Below, in pieces: positions 46,662 through 55,799 of a DNA stretch of 64,000 bases; within the stretch, counting starts at the first letter, position 1; each line of letters begins with the position of its first letter. Source of the stretch: Rhodopirellula islandica (GTDB lineage: Bacteria; Planctomycetota; Planctomycetia; Pirellulales; Pirellulaceae); assembly GCF_001027925.1 (NCBI RefSeq), contig NZ_LECT01000038.1, forward strand, positions 230,338 to 294,337, written 5' to 3'. A program made the position numbers and the translations under genes. The notes under the pieces were generated by a model. That model did no database searches, was not told the DNA's origin, and saw only the letters and a program-made list of their open reading frames with translations.

Positions 46662-47055
46662 CTTTCAAATCCATTGTCAGAGAAGAGTGCGAGAAGAGAC
46701 GGTGCAGGCTGATAAATCGCACGTGTTGGAATCGCCGAAGGCGTGCCGCCATTGGAACACCAAAGAAAAAAGGCTCAAGATCCGTTCGGCAGAGTTGAGA
46801 ACCATTCGGCTCTGTGGGACCCCGATGCGTCAGTTTTGAAGTGCAAGGGAAATCGATTTGAGGGGCTCATCTGCCGGAGCAGCGTCGAAGCGGCTCGATC
46901 CGGCCTACCTCGCAAAGCCATCACTCATCCAATCGATGTCCCTCCGAAAGGAGGGAGGTGGAGAGCACTGAGGGGATGAAATTCCATGCTCACCGAGATC
47001 GGTGAGCATCTTTTTACCTATCTCGCGATGGAACCATCCTGCTGACAACGGGGTG
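46662..47055. other. Gap with a perfect hairpin
   Basis: 394 bp without a gene. A perfect 11-bp hairpin (ATGCTCACCGA/TCGGTGAGCAT at 46986-47009) followed by CTTTTT on the plus strand lies 47 bp beyond the stop of the minus-strand gene at 47056. The T tract faces the opposite direction, so its role as a terminator for that gene is uncertain. Confidence 0.5.
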
Positions 47056-48807
47056 TCAGTTTGCTCCTGGCAGATCGCCCGCTGGCAGTCCTGCATCGGG
47101 TGCGTCGCCAGCAGGCATGCCGCCAGGAAGGTCACCCGGAAGACCAGGGGCTTGATTGCCTGGCAAGCCGAACGTCGGCAAACCACCAGGGCGACGGTCA
47201 TCTTGGCCAGCGTCTTCGTCACCGTCCAAGAGTTCAACACCAGCCAGTTTGGCCAGGGCAACACGTTGTTCTTCCAGTGATTCCATCCACTTCTTCTTGT
47301 CGTCCAACAAGTCATCGTTGATGGCCTCCGCGACGGGACGAACGTCGTCGACCCAGGAGGTCAAGACTTTTTGGTCTTCCTCTGATGCGGCGGAGATCAG
47401 ACCTGAAGGGGTGTCGGGAATTTCAGCCAGAGGTGAACCAACCGCTCCACGGAGCAATTGTTGCAGCACCGAAGTGATTCGACGTCGGGAAAGTGAAACT
47501 TCAGGGGGCTGAGGTTTTGCGGCAGGCATGCGTCCCATCATTCCCATGCCGCCCATGCCCATGCCGCCCATCATGTCGTCCATCCCCATGCCGTCCATCC
47601 CCATCCCCATGTCCATGCCATCCATCATGCCGTCCATTTCCATGCCGCCCATCATGGCATCATCCATTCCCATGCCACCCATCCCCATTCCGCCTGCCAT
47701 GCCACCACCGGCGCGGCTCTTGTCCTTCTTTTTCTTTTTGTCTTCTTTGACACCCAGGAAGGTATCGGGGCTCGGGGGTTGCTTGACGGCCATCGCGCTG
47801 GTTCGGTCGAGAGCTTTCAGGCGTTTCAGTTCGGATTCAACTGTGTCGAATGCACGACGTGACCAACTCTTCAGCACACCCTGAGTATCAACGACTTGCC
47901 CTTCCAGCTGAGTGTTCATGTCACCCAGTTGCGAAGCCGAATACAACGCGATCAAGTCAGGTTGCTCTTCGTTGGTGCTGATTGAAATCAACTGCTTGCC
48001 AAGCGTGGTGTCTTCCGGCGCGCTGACGTAGTGCAGGATATCGACCGCGAAACGTTGCAGGTAAGCATGTGCCTTGGGGTCACGGTCTGCGGGCGCGGGT
48101 GCGTCCAGCAAGTCGGTCATCAATTGGGTCAGTTTGGCTTTGTTGTCCGCCGACATGGTTGGAAAGCCGTACATGGCGACTCGGTGAAGCGACTGCAGGG
48201 CAGCCGCTCGAACGCCATCGACTTCTTCTTCGTTTTCGTAGAGTCCCACCAGTGTGTCAAACAGCGCTGGGTAGGCGGCTGCCAAAGGCTTGGGTGGCCG
48301 GCCGGTGGCTCCGTCATACGGAGCACTGTCGAGCCGCCCCAAAACCAAAACCGCGTTGATACGGGCGGCGGGGATGTAATTGCCTTTGGCGACCTTCGTC
48401 ATCCCGTTGTAGATGTTCTTCAGGAGATCCGTCTTGCCGGGGTTGTTGATTCGTTGGGCGCCCGAGAGCGATTTCTCGAGCGACGCCAACATCGGTCCCA
48501 TCTCGTTTAGTTTGTCTTTGCTGACCATGGTGTAGGGAACGATGTGTTCGATGTAGATCATCGCGTTTCGCTTCACATCCGCCGTCAGTTGCTCCGGTTT
48601 GCGAGAAGAGGCCAGCGTTTTCGCTGCGCGTTCGTACCCTGAGATCTTTTCAGGCGTCACTGCGGCGGCGGGCAGATTGATCACCTCGTATTGCTGAGCG
48701 GAGGCGATTCCGCTGAGCAGCCAACACAACACCATGACCAGACATAGGATCCAAATCCGTTTGGCGCGTTGATGGTTGGAAGCCTGGCCCCCGTTCGCTG
48801 AATCCAT
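47056..48807 (-). CDS. Secreted protein with Met/Gly/Asp-rich domain
   Basis: About 583 aa from the ATG at 48807; longer in-frame starts up to 49122 precede the signal and look non-conserved. The signal peptide (IWILCLVMVLCWLLSGIASAQ) leads to an alpha-helical, HEAT-like region (about 25-340; INAVLVLGRLDSAPYDG, RAAALQSLHRVAMYG). A Lys-rich linker (EDKKKKKDKSRAGGG) and a segment of about 60 residues of MGMGG/MGMD repeats (DNA 47527-47712) follow, then a helical part and a Gly/Pro/Asp tail. The Met repeats could bind copper or be a flexible linker. Not a named family. Confidence 0.7.
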   Translation of the reverse strand: MDSANGGQASNHQRAKRIWILCLVMVLCWLLSGIASAQQYEVINLPAAAVTPEKISGYERAAKTLASSRKPEQLTADVKRNAMIYIEHIVPYTMVSKDKLNEMGPMLASLEKSLSGAQRINNPGKTDLLKNIYNGMTKVAKGNYIPAARINAVLVLGRLDSAPYDGATGRPPKPLAAAYPALFDTLVGLYENEEEVDGVRAAALQSLHRVAMYGFPTMSADNKAKLTQLMTDLLDAPAPADRDPKAHAYLQRFAVDILHYVSAPEDTTLGKQLISISTNEEQPDLIALYSASQLGDMNTQLEGQVVDTQGVLKSWSRRAFDTVESELKRLKALDRTSAMAVKQPPSPDTFLGVKEDKKKKKDKSRAGGGMAGGMGMGGMGMDDAMMGGMEMDGMMDGMDMGMGMDGMGMDDMMGGMGMGGMGMMGRMPAAKPQPPEVSLSRRRITSVLQQLLRGAVGSPLAEIPDTPSGLISAASEEDQKVLTSWVDDVRPVAEAINDDLLDDKKKWMESLEEQRVALAKLAGVELLDGDEDAGQDDRRPGGLPTFGLPGNQAPGLPGDLPGGMPAGDAPDAGLPAGDLPGAN

Positions 48808-49231
48808 CTGCGGCGAGTCAATTTGCGCAGCGGCAGCAATTGGGCCAGATGACTTGGACGGGGACGAGGTCGTAGTGGCGTGTCGCAAAGGAACACCTTC
48901 GGAGAGAAGAGCACGGCCGAATAGGATCGAAACGCGAACGTTTCGCGGACTTCCATTATTCACCGACTGACCGTCTCCCGTCAACGAAAATCCCGAATGA
49001 CAGCGCATTTGCAGCCCTGGCGAAGGCATTGGGAGGTCTTGCCAGCCCGCTCGCCGCTGCGGCTTGTTGATTTTGTAGTGGGTTGCCCACTCTTGGCCGA
49101 CATCCACAACACTGACGGGCAAGAGTGCCCATGCTCCATGCGTTGAAACGACTTTGACGACTCAATCGACAAGCCGGCTTCCGGCGGGCGTTTCGGGCGG
49201 TGAGCCTGCATCGCAGAAAGCGTGAGGGCAT

Positions 49232-49274
49232 AAAAAAAGGCGAGGCCGGCTCCGAAGAACCGACCACGCCTCGC
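49232..49274 (-). terminator. Rho-independent terminator with UUCG tetraloop
   Basis: On the minus strand GCGAGGC...GGTTC-TTCG-GAGCC...GCCTCGC forms a closed stem and is followed by TTTTTTT. It has the clearest terminator shape in the window. Confidence 0.7.
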
Positions 49275-49495
49275 ACGGGGGGACGCTTAATATTTGGGTA
49301 AATCATGGTGCAGGGTGCGTCCCTCTGACACAGGTAACCATAGTCCCGTTCCTGCGAATTTCGAGCAATTCGGTCGAGGAATCTGGGGTTCTGCCGCAGT
49401 CCCTTGGGAAGCGTGATCGTCTGTGCCAATCGAAACGATTCTGCCGATTGGAGCCCTCGGGGGGGCAAGGGATGCGGGCTGCCCAGAGCAAAACT
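49232..49495 (-). ncRNA. Candidate structured small RNA (unidentified)
   Basis: Reading the minus strand, CTGGG...CGCATCCCTTG (49485-49465 region) pairs with CAAGGGACTGCGG...CCCCAG (49410-49385), enclosing an inner hairpin CCAATCG/CGATTGG. The transcript would end at the UUCG-loop terminator 49240-49274 with seven Ts. No minus-strand coding sequence ends before this terminator. No consensus of RNase P RNA, tmRNA or SRP RNA was seen; a 6S-like rod cannot be excluded. Confidence 0.35.
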
Positions 49496-49661
49496 TTTCC
49501 AGGCCCAGCGGGATCGATTGGAGTGCCGGTCAAAATGTGCCGATTGTTCCGGTTGGAGGGGGGCCTCCGTCATGGATCATCGTTTCGCCCACGACACCGT
49601 CGTTCAGGCCGCGATCCATGTCCATTTCAATCCTTTGGGAACGGAAGTGACGGAAGAAGCC

Positions 49662-50747
49662 ATGCAGAGCAACACCAACCGTTGGGTCGGCCTTTTCGCA
49701 CTGCGAACTGTGGAGCCGGTGGGAAATCAGGAGCCGGTGGCGCGTCGTTGGCAATTTGCCTTCGTCGCTGGCGTCGCAGTTTGGACGAGTGTTTGGGGGG
49801 CGGGCACAGCCGATGCGCAGCGTCCGGTCGTTCCCGGAACCGGGACTGAACTCGTTGGCGTCGCCGATGACTTCGAAGACGAGTCGTGGCAATATGTGCC
49901 AAACAATCCCAAGAGCACCGAGGACATTGATGAAAATCAACGTTCGCCCATGGGAAAGAGCACCAACGGACGCTGGTACGAAGGCATCAAACGGGGCCAT
50001 CCCGATGTGGTCCAGCGAGTGGCCACGCCAACCGGCGGCTTGTCCGGCAGCCAAGGCGCTCTGCTGATGCGGAGCAAGTTCACGGGGATTCCCGGGAACG
50101 CCAGTGGCACGATGCACCAGGATGACTTCATCGCGAATGTTCAGTATCGACTGAAACGTCGCATCGATGTGTCCGAGGTTCCCAGTGTCACGACGCGAGT
50201 GTTCTTGCCACCGGTGGCCGAGTGGGAGCAACGCAGCGGACCTCACTTTGGATTTCGCTTGGCCCTCGAAACGACGGCGATGATTGAAAAAGAAATTGGG
50301 CTGTTCAAGCTCAAACGCAAAGAGATGGGCAACGAGATCTACTGGCCGGGTTTGTTCATCGAATTCGAAAGCAAGGCTGACAGCCGAAGTCGCAGCGACG
50401 ACTACGCATACCTTCGAGTTCGTAGCAACCAACGTGGCGCCGACTTTCGTGGTCCGCAGATCACCACCACGGGTTGGTGGACGTTGGGCATGAGCGTCAC
50501 ACCGGATGGCATGGTGCACTACTATGCATCGCCCGGCGTGGATGACCTGACCGAGGAAGACTACATCACCAGTCAGTTCCCCTACGGTTACGAAGCGGAA
50601 CGAATGCGAACGTTCTTCTACAACATCTGCAGTGCGGATGACGGACGTCGTTGGAGCACTTCGTTCATCGTCGATGATCCGAAGGTCTTCTTGGTTCGCC
50701 CCAAGGGCAAACAGATGGCAGGTCGCTCCAGCAACCCACGTCGCTGA
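49662..50747 (+). CDS. Hypothetical secreted protein
   Basis: About 361 aa from the ATG at 49662, preceded by GGAAGAAG. A signal-like hydrophobic segment (WQFAFVAGVAVWTSVWGAGTADA) ends before QRPVVPG. The mature domain is beta-rich, with DDFEDESWQYVPNNPKST, a NGRWYEGIKRGHPDVVQRV segment, GALLMRSKFTGIPG and WWTLGMSVTPDGMVHYYASPGVDDL. This resembles a concanavalin-A-like jelly roll, but no named family is certain. Longer in-frame starts extend into the structured upstream region. It is convergent with the glycosyltransferase gene, five bases away. Confidence 0.65.
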   Translation: MQSNTNRWVGLFALRTVEPVGNQEPVARRWQFAFVAGVAVWTSVWGAGTADAQRPVVPGTGTELVGVADDFEDESWQYVPNNPKSTEDIDENQRSPMGKSTNGRWYEGIKRGHPDVVQRVATPTGGLSGSQGALLMRSKFTGIPGNASGTMHQDDFIANVQYRLKRRIDVSEVPSVTTRVFLPPVAEWEQRSGPHFGFRLALETTAMIEKEIGLFKLKRKEMGNEIYWPGLFIEFESKADSRSRSDDYAYLRVRSNQRGADFRGPQITTTGWWTLGMSVTPDGMVHYYASPGVDDLTEEDYITSQFPYGYEAERMRTFFYNICSADDGRRWSTSFIVDDPKVFLVRPKGKQMAGRSSNPRR

Positions 50748-50752
50748 GTCGT

Positions 50753-52285
50753 TCAGGCCAGTTGCTCGACGCGGCACGGATAGAACGGCCGCGAATGTTC
50801 CACCAAATCCAACATGGTTTTGGTGTTCAGAGAATCGGAGGCAGTGGGGATTTCGTTGCGAATCGCTTTTCGGTAAACGCTGAGCAATTGCTGCCTTTGG
50901 TTTTCCGGCCCGTATTTTGTCGCCACAACGTTTCGGTTGTGAGCGATCGTTGCGGGATCGCTTGCTGTTCTCAACGCGTCGCACAACGTGGCGTTTCGTT
51001 GCCGGATTTCTTTCGCGAACCCGGAATCGGTGGCAAAGCGGTGGATCACCTCGGTCTGCAACTCCGGCGTCAATCTCGCGAAATCGATCCAGTCGCAATC
51101 GCGAGAGACGGCGGCGCCGCCTGGGGATCGGACTCCCTTCCACGCGTTGACTTTGGCGGCCGCGAATTGGCGTTCTGCTTCCGCGAGCCAAGACGCAGAG
51201 CTGGGAATCATGACGACGTCATAGAGCTGATCCAGCTGCATGCCTTGGTCCATGAAATCGCGGGTCACGCCGGGAAGGTTTCTCGCAACGACAGGGCGTG
51301 AGGCGAGCCAGGGTTCGAGAAAGACCATCCCAAATCCTTCCGCCACGCTGGACGAAACGACGACGCTAGCGGCTGATAGATTGTCCACGAATTGGATGCC
51401 TTCCTGATGAGCGGCATCGAAGACGACGTTGTCCACACTTTGCTTGGCAATTGCTCGCCAGCGTTCGTAGGATTTTCTTTCCATCGGGGTGTCGGGGGCA
51501 AGCGTCATCGCGCCCACGGTTGGGCGACCGGCCATCTGGCACAGCAGCAAGAATTCGCCCAGGTTCTTGCGGCGGATTCCACGAACGGGATAGAGCATCC
51601 AGCGGAAATCAGTGGGCAACTGGAACGCTTTCGCGACACGCTGCGCTGCGGTTTCGAAATCAGGCAGCTCATCGCTTGGGAGGCGAACGCTGTTGGGCAG
51701 CACATCGATGCGGGAGTTCGAAATTCCAAACTTCGACAACGTTTCCGCATCGCCGGTGGTCAAGGTCGCGTAGGACAGTCGTTCGCCACACGGGTACAGG
51801 ATTTTGTCGAGGTCTTGAACGTGATCGCAATCGTGGGCCGTTTTGAGATGCGCCCAGTTTTGTGGCCGTTGGTCTTCTGCAAAGTCATGGATTTGCATCA
51901 CGCACGCATAACCAAGATTCGCCAAACGCTGGATCACCAGTGGAGCGGCCGCGTTTTTGCCGAGGCTGTGATTGTGCCAGTGGATGACCGTCTGCTCGCG
52001 AGTCCAGCCCGCGCGTTGGCATTGCTCGTCCAACTCGCGAGCCGTTTGTTCGGCTTGTTGTGAAACGCTCCGCGAACAATCACGCAGCGAGTCGTATTCC
52101 AGGGACGGGAGAGTCCACAGGGAAGCCGAAGAGCGGGTTGCTGCGTGCAGGCCTGACTGACGAGGGCCGCTGACCAGAGCAACCTCGTCAATGTCATTGG
52201 ATTGATGCAGGCAATGAACATGATTGTCGACCACCTGGGTCACACCGCCCCGTTCGAAGTGGCAATGCACAATGAGAATTTTCAT
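50753..52285 (-). CDS. Family 4-like glycosyltransferase
   Basis: About 510 aa, GT-B fold. The N-terminal Rossmann domain starts MKILIVHCHFERGGVTQVV with the Gly-rich donor loop. The C-terminal domain has the E-x7-E motif (EGFGMVFLE) and then LASRPVVARNLPG. A central FRWMLYPVRGIRRKNLGEFLLLC segment matches the interdomain LYPVRGxRKNLxE pattern. It probably transfers a sugar from a nucleotide donor to a lipid or polysaccharide acceptor. The ATG at 52285 is preferred to the GTG at 52300. No other polysaccharide gene is adjacent. Confidence 0.85.
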   Translation of the reverse strand: MKILIVHCHFERGGVTQVVDNHVHCLHQSNDIDEVALVSGPRQSGLHAATRSSASLWTLPSLEYDSLRDCSRSVSQQAEQTARELDEQCQRAGWTREQTVIHWHNHSLGKNAAAPLVIQRLANLGYACVMQIHDFAEDQRPQNWAHLKTAHDCDHVQDLDKILYPCGERLSYATLTTGDAETLSKFGISNSRIDVLPNSVRLPSDELPDFETAAQRVAKAFQLPTDFRWMLYPVRGIRRKNLGEFLLLCQMAGRPTVGAMTLAPDTPMERKSYERWRAIAKQSVDNVVFDAAHQEGIQFVDNLSAASVVVSSSVAEGFGMVFLEPWLASRPVVARNLPGVTRDFMDQGMQLDQLYDVVMIPSSASWLAEAERQFAAAKVNAWKGVRSPGGAAVSRDCDWIDFARLTPELQTEVIHRFATDSGFAKEIRQRNATLCDALRTASDPATIAHNRNVVATKYGPENQRQQLLSVYRKAIRNEIPTASDSLNTKTMLDLVEHSRPFYPCRVEQLA

Positions 52286-52390
52286 CGCGGAAACTTTCAC
52301 TGGCTGTCAGTCTCGAAGGGGCAAGGCGTTTCAGTGACTGAGGTGGTTGTGGCATTGCTTCACGCTCCCCTCGCTTCGCTCGACCTTACC

Positions 52391-52566
52391 AGGGGACGTT
52401 CGAATAATAATTGGTGGCTGGCGTCTGGGGTTTGTCCCGGATGGGGCCGTCATGCTTCGCTCGGGGCGGAAGCCCCGAGAGACCGATGCCGGAAAACAAA
52501 CGGTCGCTAAGAATGGGCCCGTCGTGGGAGTTGGGGGAGTCCCTCGCTCACGCTTCGGGTTGTGAT
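52391..52566. repeat. Dispersed repeat D, copy 3
   Basis: It lies in the 369-bp gap between the glycosyltransferase gene and metG. It matches 41651-41825 with the same order: TAATTGGTGGCTGGCGTCTG, GGATGGGGCCGTC, the CTCGGGGCGGAAGCCCCGAG stem and CCCTCGCTCACGC. The rest of the gap contains a short GGCAAGAGTGCCCAT motif and no gene. Confidence 0.85.
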
Positions 52567-52654
52567 GAGGGGCTTGGCCGACTCGGACGGGCAAGAGTGC
52601 CCATCCTACTTGTGCGTTCTTTTTCACAGGCTGGAAGCCTATGCCACACTTCGA

Positions 52655-54694
52655 TCAGTGCACGCGTTGGCCGGGCAGTGCACCGTCGTCGATGCCCAGC
52701 ACGAAGACTTCTTCGCCGCCGGGACCGGCGGCGGTGACCATGCCTTCGCTCAAACCAAACCGCATCTTTCGAGGTTTGAGGTTGGCGACCATCACGACCA
52801 GGCGTCCGACCAACTTTTCGGGGTCGTAAGCGGCTTTGATTCCGGCGAAGACCTGGCGAGTTTCGTCGCCGCCCAAACCGAGTGTGAGTTTCAGAAGTTT
52901 GTTGGCGTCCGGCACGTGTTCGGCCGACAGAACACGAGCGACCCGCAGGTCGACCTTCATGAACTCATCGATGGTGATTTCATCGGCGAGCGGTTCATCC
53001 TTGAGTGGTTGATCGCTGTCGTTGAACGGGTTGGCGGCGACGACTTCATTTTCTTGAGCCGCTTCGTCTTTGCTTTCTTCCATCATTGCTTCGAGATCCT
53101 CGAGTTTGACACGGTCCATCATACGTTGAAATTTGTTGACGCCACGGTCAGTCAGTGGCGTTTGACTTTGTTCCCACGACGTGATCGGTTCCCCGAGCAA
53201 GTCGCCACATTTTTTTGCCAGTTCGGGAAGGACTGGGGCCAAGTAAACGGCCAGTTGCCGGAACAGATTCAGTGCGACCGTGCAAACGTCTCGCAGTTCG
53301 TCTTGTCGCTCGGCATCTTTGTTCATTTCCCATGGCTTGGCGTGTTCGACAAACGGGTTGGCCGCGTCGGCCAATTCCATGATCAAACGCATTGCTTTGG
53401 AATACTCGCCGTCTTCGTAAGCCGACGCGATCTCGTCGCCCTTGGCGGCGGCGGTTTGGAACAGCCCTCCGTCATCGGGATACGACGGTGACAATCCGGT
53501 TCGGCTGGCAAACTTGCCAACGCGACTGGCCAAGTTGACCACTTTGCCGACCAAGTCGGAGTTGACCTTCTCGACGAACTCGTCGACTCCCAAGTCCAAG
53601 TCTTCGACTCGCGACGACAACTTGGTGGCGTAGAAGTAACGCAACGCGGAGGGATCGATGTGTTTCAAAAATGTTTCGGCTTTGACGAAGGTGCCATCAC
53701 TCTTCGACATCTTTTTGCCGTTCACATTGAGGAAGCCATGGATGTGAACTTTGGTTGGCAGGGAGAACCCGGCCGTCTTCAGCATCCCTGGCCAAAACAG
53801 CGTGTGGAAGTAGGTGATGTCCTTGCCGATGAAGTGGTGGACTTCGCAGTCGTCGCTCTGCCACCAATCGGCCAGGTTTTCATCGTTGGCATTGCACCAC
53901 TGTTGCGTGCTGGCGATGTAGCCGATTGGCGCGTCGAACCAGACATACCAGTAGTTGCCGGGAGCGTCGGGGATTTCGAATCCAAAGTACGGGGCGGGGC
54001 GACTGATGTCCCAGTCGCGAAGTTCTTCCGCCAGGAAGTGTCCCTTCAGGTAGTTGGCCGTTTCCGATTGCAGGGCACCGGAGTTGGAAACCCATTCGGA
54101 GAGAAACCCGTGCAGCTTTTCCAATTCGACGAACAGGTGTTCGGCTTCTTTGAGGATCGGCGTGGCACCGCTGAGCGTGCTGACCGGGTCGATCAATTCA
54201 GTGGGGCTGTAGGTGTGCCCGCAATTGCAATTGTCACCGGCTTGGTCCGGCGTGCCACATTTCGGGCACGTTCCACGCACGAATCGGTCGGCGAGAAAGG
54301 TCTCGGCTTCTGGATCGTAGAGTTGCTCGACGCTTCGCTGGACCACCAAGCCCGCGTCCCGGAGAGATTGCCAGATTTGATGGCAAATCGTTCGGTTTTC
54401 TTCGCTGTTGGTGCTGCCATAGTGGTCGAATTCGATTCCAAAACCCGCGAAATCACGCTGGTGAGCTTCGCTGGTTTCTTCGATCAATTCAATCTCGGAC
54501 CGGCCTTCGCTGCGGGCCCGAATCATGATCGCGGTGCCGTGCGTGTCGTCGGCGCAGATGTACAAGCAACGATTGCCACGCAGTTTCTGAAACCGGACCC
54601 AAATGTCGGTTTGCAGGTATTCCACCAGGTGGCCGATGTGAATCGGGCCGTTGGCGTAGGGCAAGGCAGCGGTAACGAGCAGACGACGCGTCAT
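52655..54694 (-). CDS. metG: Methionyl-tRNA synthetase
   Basis: A 679-aa class I synthetase. The HIGH motif is at residues 19-22 ([15 protein letters not shown]), the zinc knuckle is [17 protein letters not shown], and KMSKS is near residue 330 ([12 protein letters not shown]). The C-terminal Trbp111/EMAP-type tRNA-binding domain is present ([31 protein letters not shown]). It charges tRNA(Met). An acidic/Gln-rich linker of about 40 residues separates the anticodon domain from the C-terminal domain. It lies 153 bp downstream of the PIG-L deacetylase gene on the same strand. Confidence 0.97.
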   Translation of the reverse strand: MTRRLLVTAALPYANGPIHIGHLVEYLQTDIWVRFQKLRGNRCLYICADDTHGTAIMIRARSEGRSEIELIEETSEAHQRDFAGFGIEFDHYGSTNSEENRTICHQIWQSLRDAGLVVQRSVEQLYDPEAETFLADRFVRGTCPKCGTPDQAGDNCNCGHTYSPTELIDPVSTLSGATPILKEAEHLFVELEKLHGFLSEWVSNSGALQSETANYLKGHFLAEELRDWDISRPAPYFGFEIPDAPGNYWYVWFDAPIGYIASTQQWCNANDENLADWWQSDDCEVHHFIGKDITYFHTLFWPGMLKTAGFSLPTKVHIHGFLNVNGKKMSKSDGTFVKAETFLKHIDPSALRYFYATKLSSRVEDLDLGVDEFVEKVNSDLVGKVVNLASRVGKFASRTGLSPSYPDDGGLFQTAAAKGDEIASAYEDGEYSKAMRLIMELADAANPFVEHAKPWEMNKDAERQDELRDVCTVALNLFRQLAVYLAPVLPELAKKCGDLLGEPITSWEQSQTPLTDRGVNKFQRMMDRVKLEDLEAMMEESKDEAAQENEVVAANPFNDSDQPLKDEPLADEITIDEFMKVDLRVARVLSAEHVPDANKLLKLTLGLGGDETRQVFAGIKAAYDPEKLVGRLVVMVANLKPRKMRFGLSEGMVTAAGPGGEEVFVLGIDDGALPGQRVH

Positions 54695-54847
54695 GAAAGC
54701 AGTTGTCGGTGAGTGGATCGAGGGCTTCAGCGATACCCACGACCCATTTTTGCGACGTGGGGTTCACCATCCAAGGTCGCGATTGTGACAAACCACCGCT
54801 CGATCGAACAGGACCAGCCACTGAAGACGACTGCGACGCGCTTGGCG

Positions 54848-55615
54848 TCAGAGGTTCATGACCGTTTTGACCAGGTCGCTGATGGAATACGGGTGAGCCG
54901 ATGCAAACGCCTCTCCGGCCCAACAACCGGCTTGCGAACCGGTCACCAACGCGGCGGCACGCACTCGGTCGGTAATTTTCGGTTTGTGGGCAAACTGACT
55001 TTCGTAAGCCGTGATCGAGGCGAGTTTTTGTTCCAAGCAATCGCCAATGTCAACGATCAGGTGATGGGACTCACCGGGCATCACATCGGATTCAAATGCC
55101 AATCGAAAATAGAGTTGGCGAGCAACCGCGTGGACGGGAACCCCGTCAAAGTGTTCGTCCCAACGGCACAGACGACTGTAAAACACCGCTGCATCGGTGA
55201 TCTGCATTGCTTGCCAATGGTCCGGGGAAGCCATGGGCGTTTTTTGCCCGAACCCGATCACGATCCGGGGACGAAATCGACGGAACTGGCGGGCCAACGC
55301 GATCCGCGGGACAAAACCGTCCATCAGAATTCGGTTGGGAAGGTTCAGCTGGACTCGCGCGTGAACGCCAAGGCACTCGGCGGCTCGGACCGATTCTGCC
55401 ATCCGGGTATCGACGTCGGGGCAATGGGGCGTCGGTTCGCCATCGGTCAAATCGATGATGCCGACGCGATAACCCTGGCGGACCATCTTGGCCAGCGTGC
55501 CACCACAGGCTGATTCAACATCGTCCGGGTGAGCCCCCACCGCAATCACGTCCAGTGACTGCGTCGGGTCGTCGGGGAGAAGGAGATCGCTCGGTTCTGG
55601 AATGGCTTCATTCAT
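54848..55615 (-). CDS. PIG-L family deacetylase (BshB1-like)
   Basis: A 255-aa zinc deacetylase. The metal motif is AVGAHPDDVE near residue 32. Also visible are GCGGTLAKM-type (ACGGTLAKMVRQGYRVGIIDLTDGEP), ESVRAAECLGV, LNLPNRILMDG and a SPDH motif (MASPDHWQA) supplying another ligand. The C-terminal CWAGEAFASAHP resembles the BshB1 ending. BshB1 enzymes deacetylate GlcNAc-malate in bacillithiol synthesis; other PIG-L enzymes act on similar N-acetyl sugars. No bshA or bshC is nearby, so the specificity is an inference. Confidence 0.82.
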   Translation of the reverse strand: MNEAIPEPSDLLLPDDPTQSLDVIAVGAHPDDVESACGGTLAKMVRQGYRVGIIDLTDGEPTPHCPDVDTRMAESVRAAECLGVHARVQLNLPNRILMDGFVPRIALARQFRRFRPRIVIGFGQKTPMASPDHWQAMQITDAAVFYSRLCRWDEHFDGVPVHAVARQLYFRLAFESDVMPGESHHLIVDIGDCLEQKLASITAYESQFAHKPKITDRVRAAALVTGSQAGCWAGEAFASAHPYSISDLVKTVMNL

Positions 55616-55799
55616 GGAACCAGCTTAGCAATGAGCGGGAGAGATGTGTCAGGTGCCGATTGCGCGAAGCATCGTTGGGACCGTTCCGGCGGAAGGTGCC
55701 TGAGACTTCTCTCCCAGCAGTTCCTTGAACCTGCGGGCATCGTCGAGACAGGTCCCAACGATGCCCGATTCTCTTCCGTTCGTTCTCGGGCGGTTTGTC

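Larger units (their letters stand above)
48808..49661. other. Long gap with candidate minus-strand ncRNA
   Basis: 854 bp with no supported protein gene. It contains a strong minus-strand terminator (49232-49274) and, about 110 nt before it on that strand, a stable fold (about 49382-49495). There is also a short GGCAAGAGTGCCCAT motif (about 49119) that recurs at about 52589. Confidence 0.55.

Noticed and set aside
46986..47009. Terminator for the Met-rich protein gene
   Set aside because: The hairpin is perfect, but its T tract is on the plus strand while the gene is on the minus strand, so it was not annotated as that gene's terminator.
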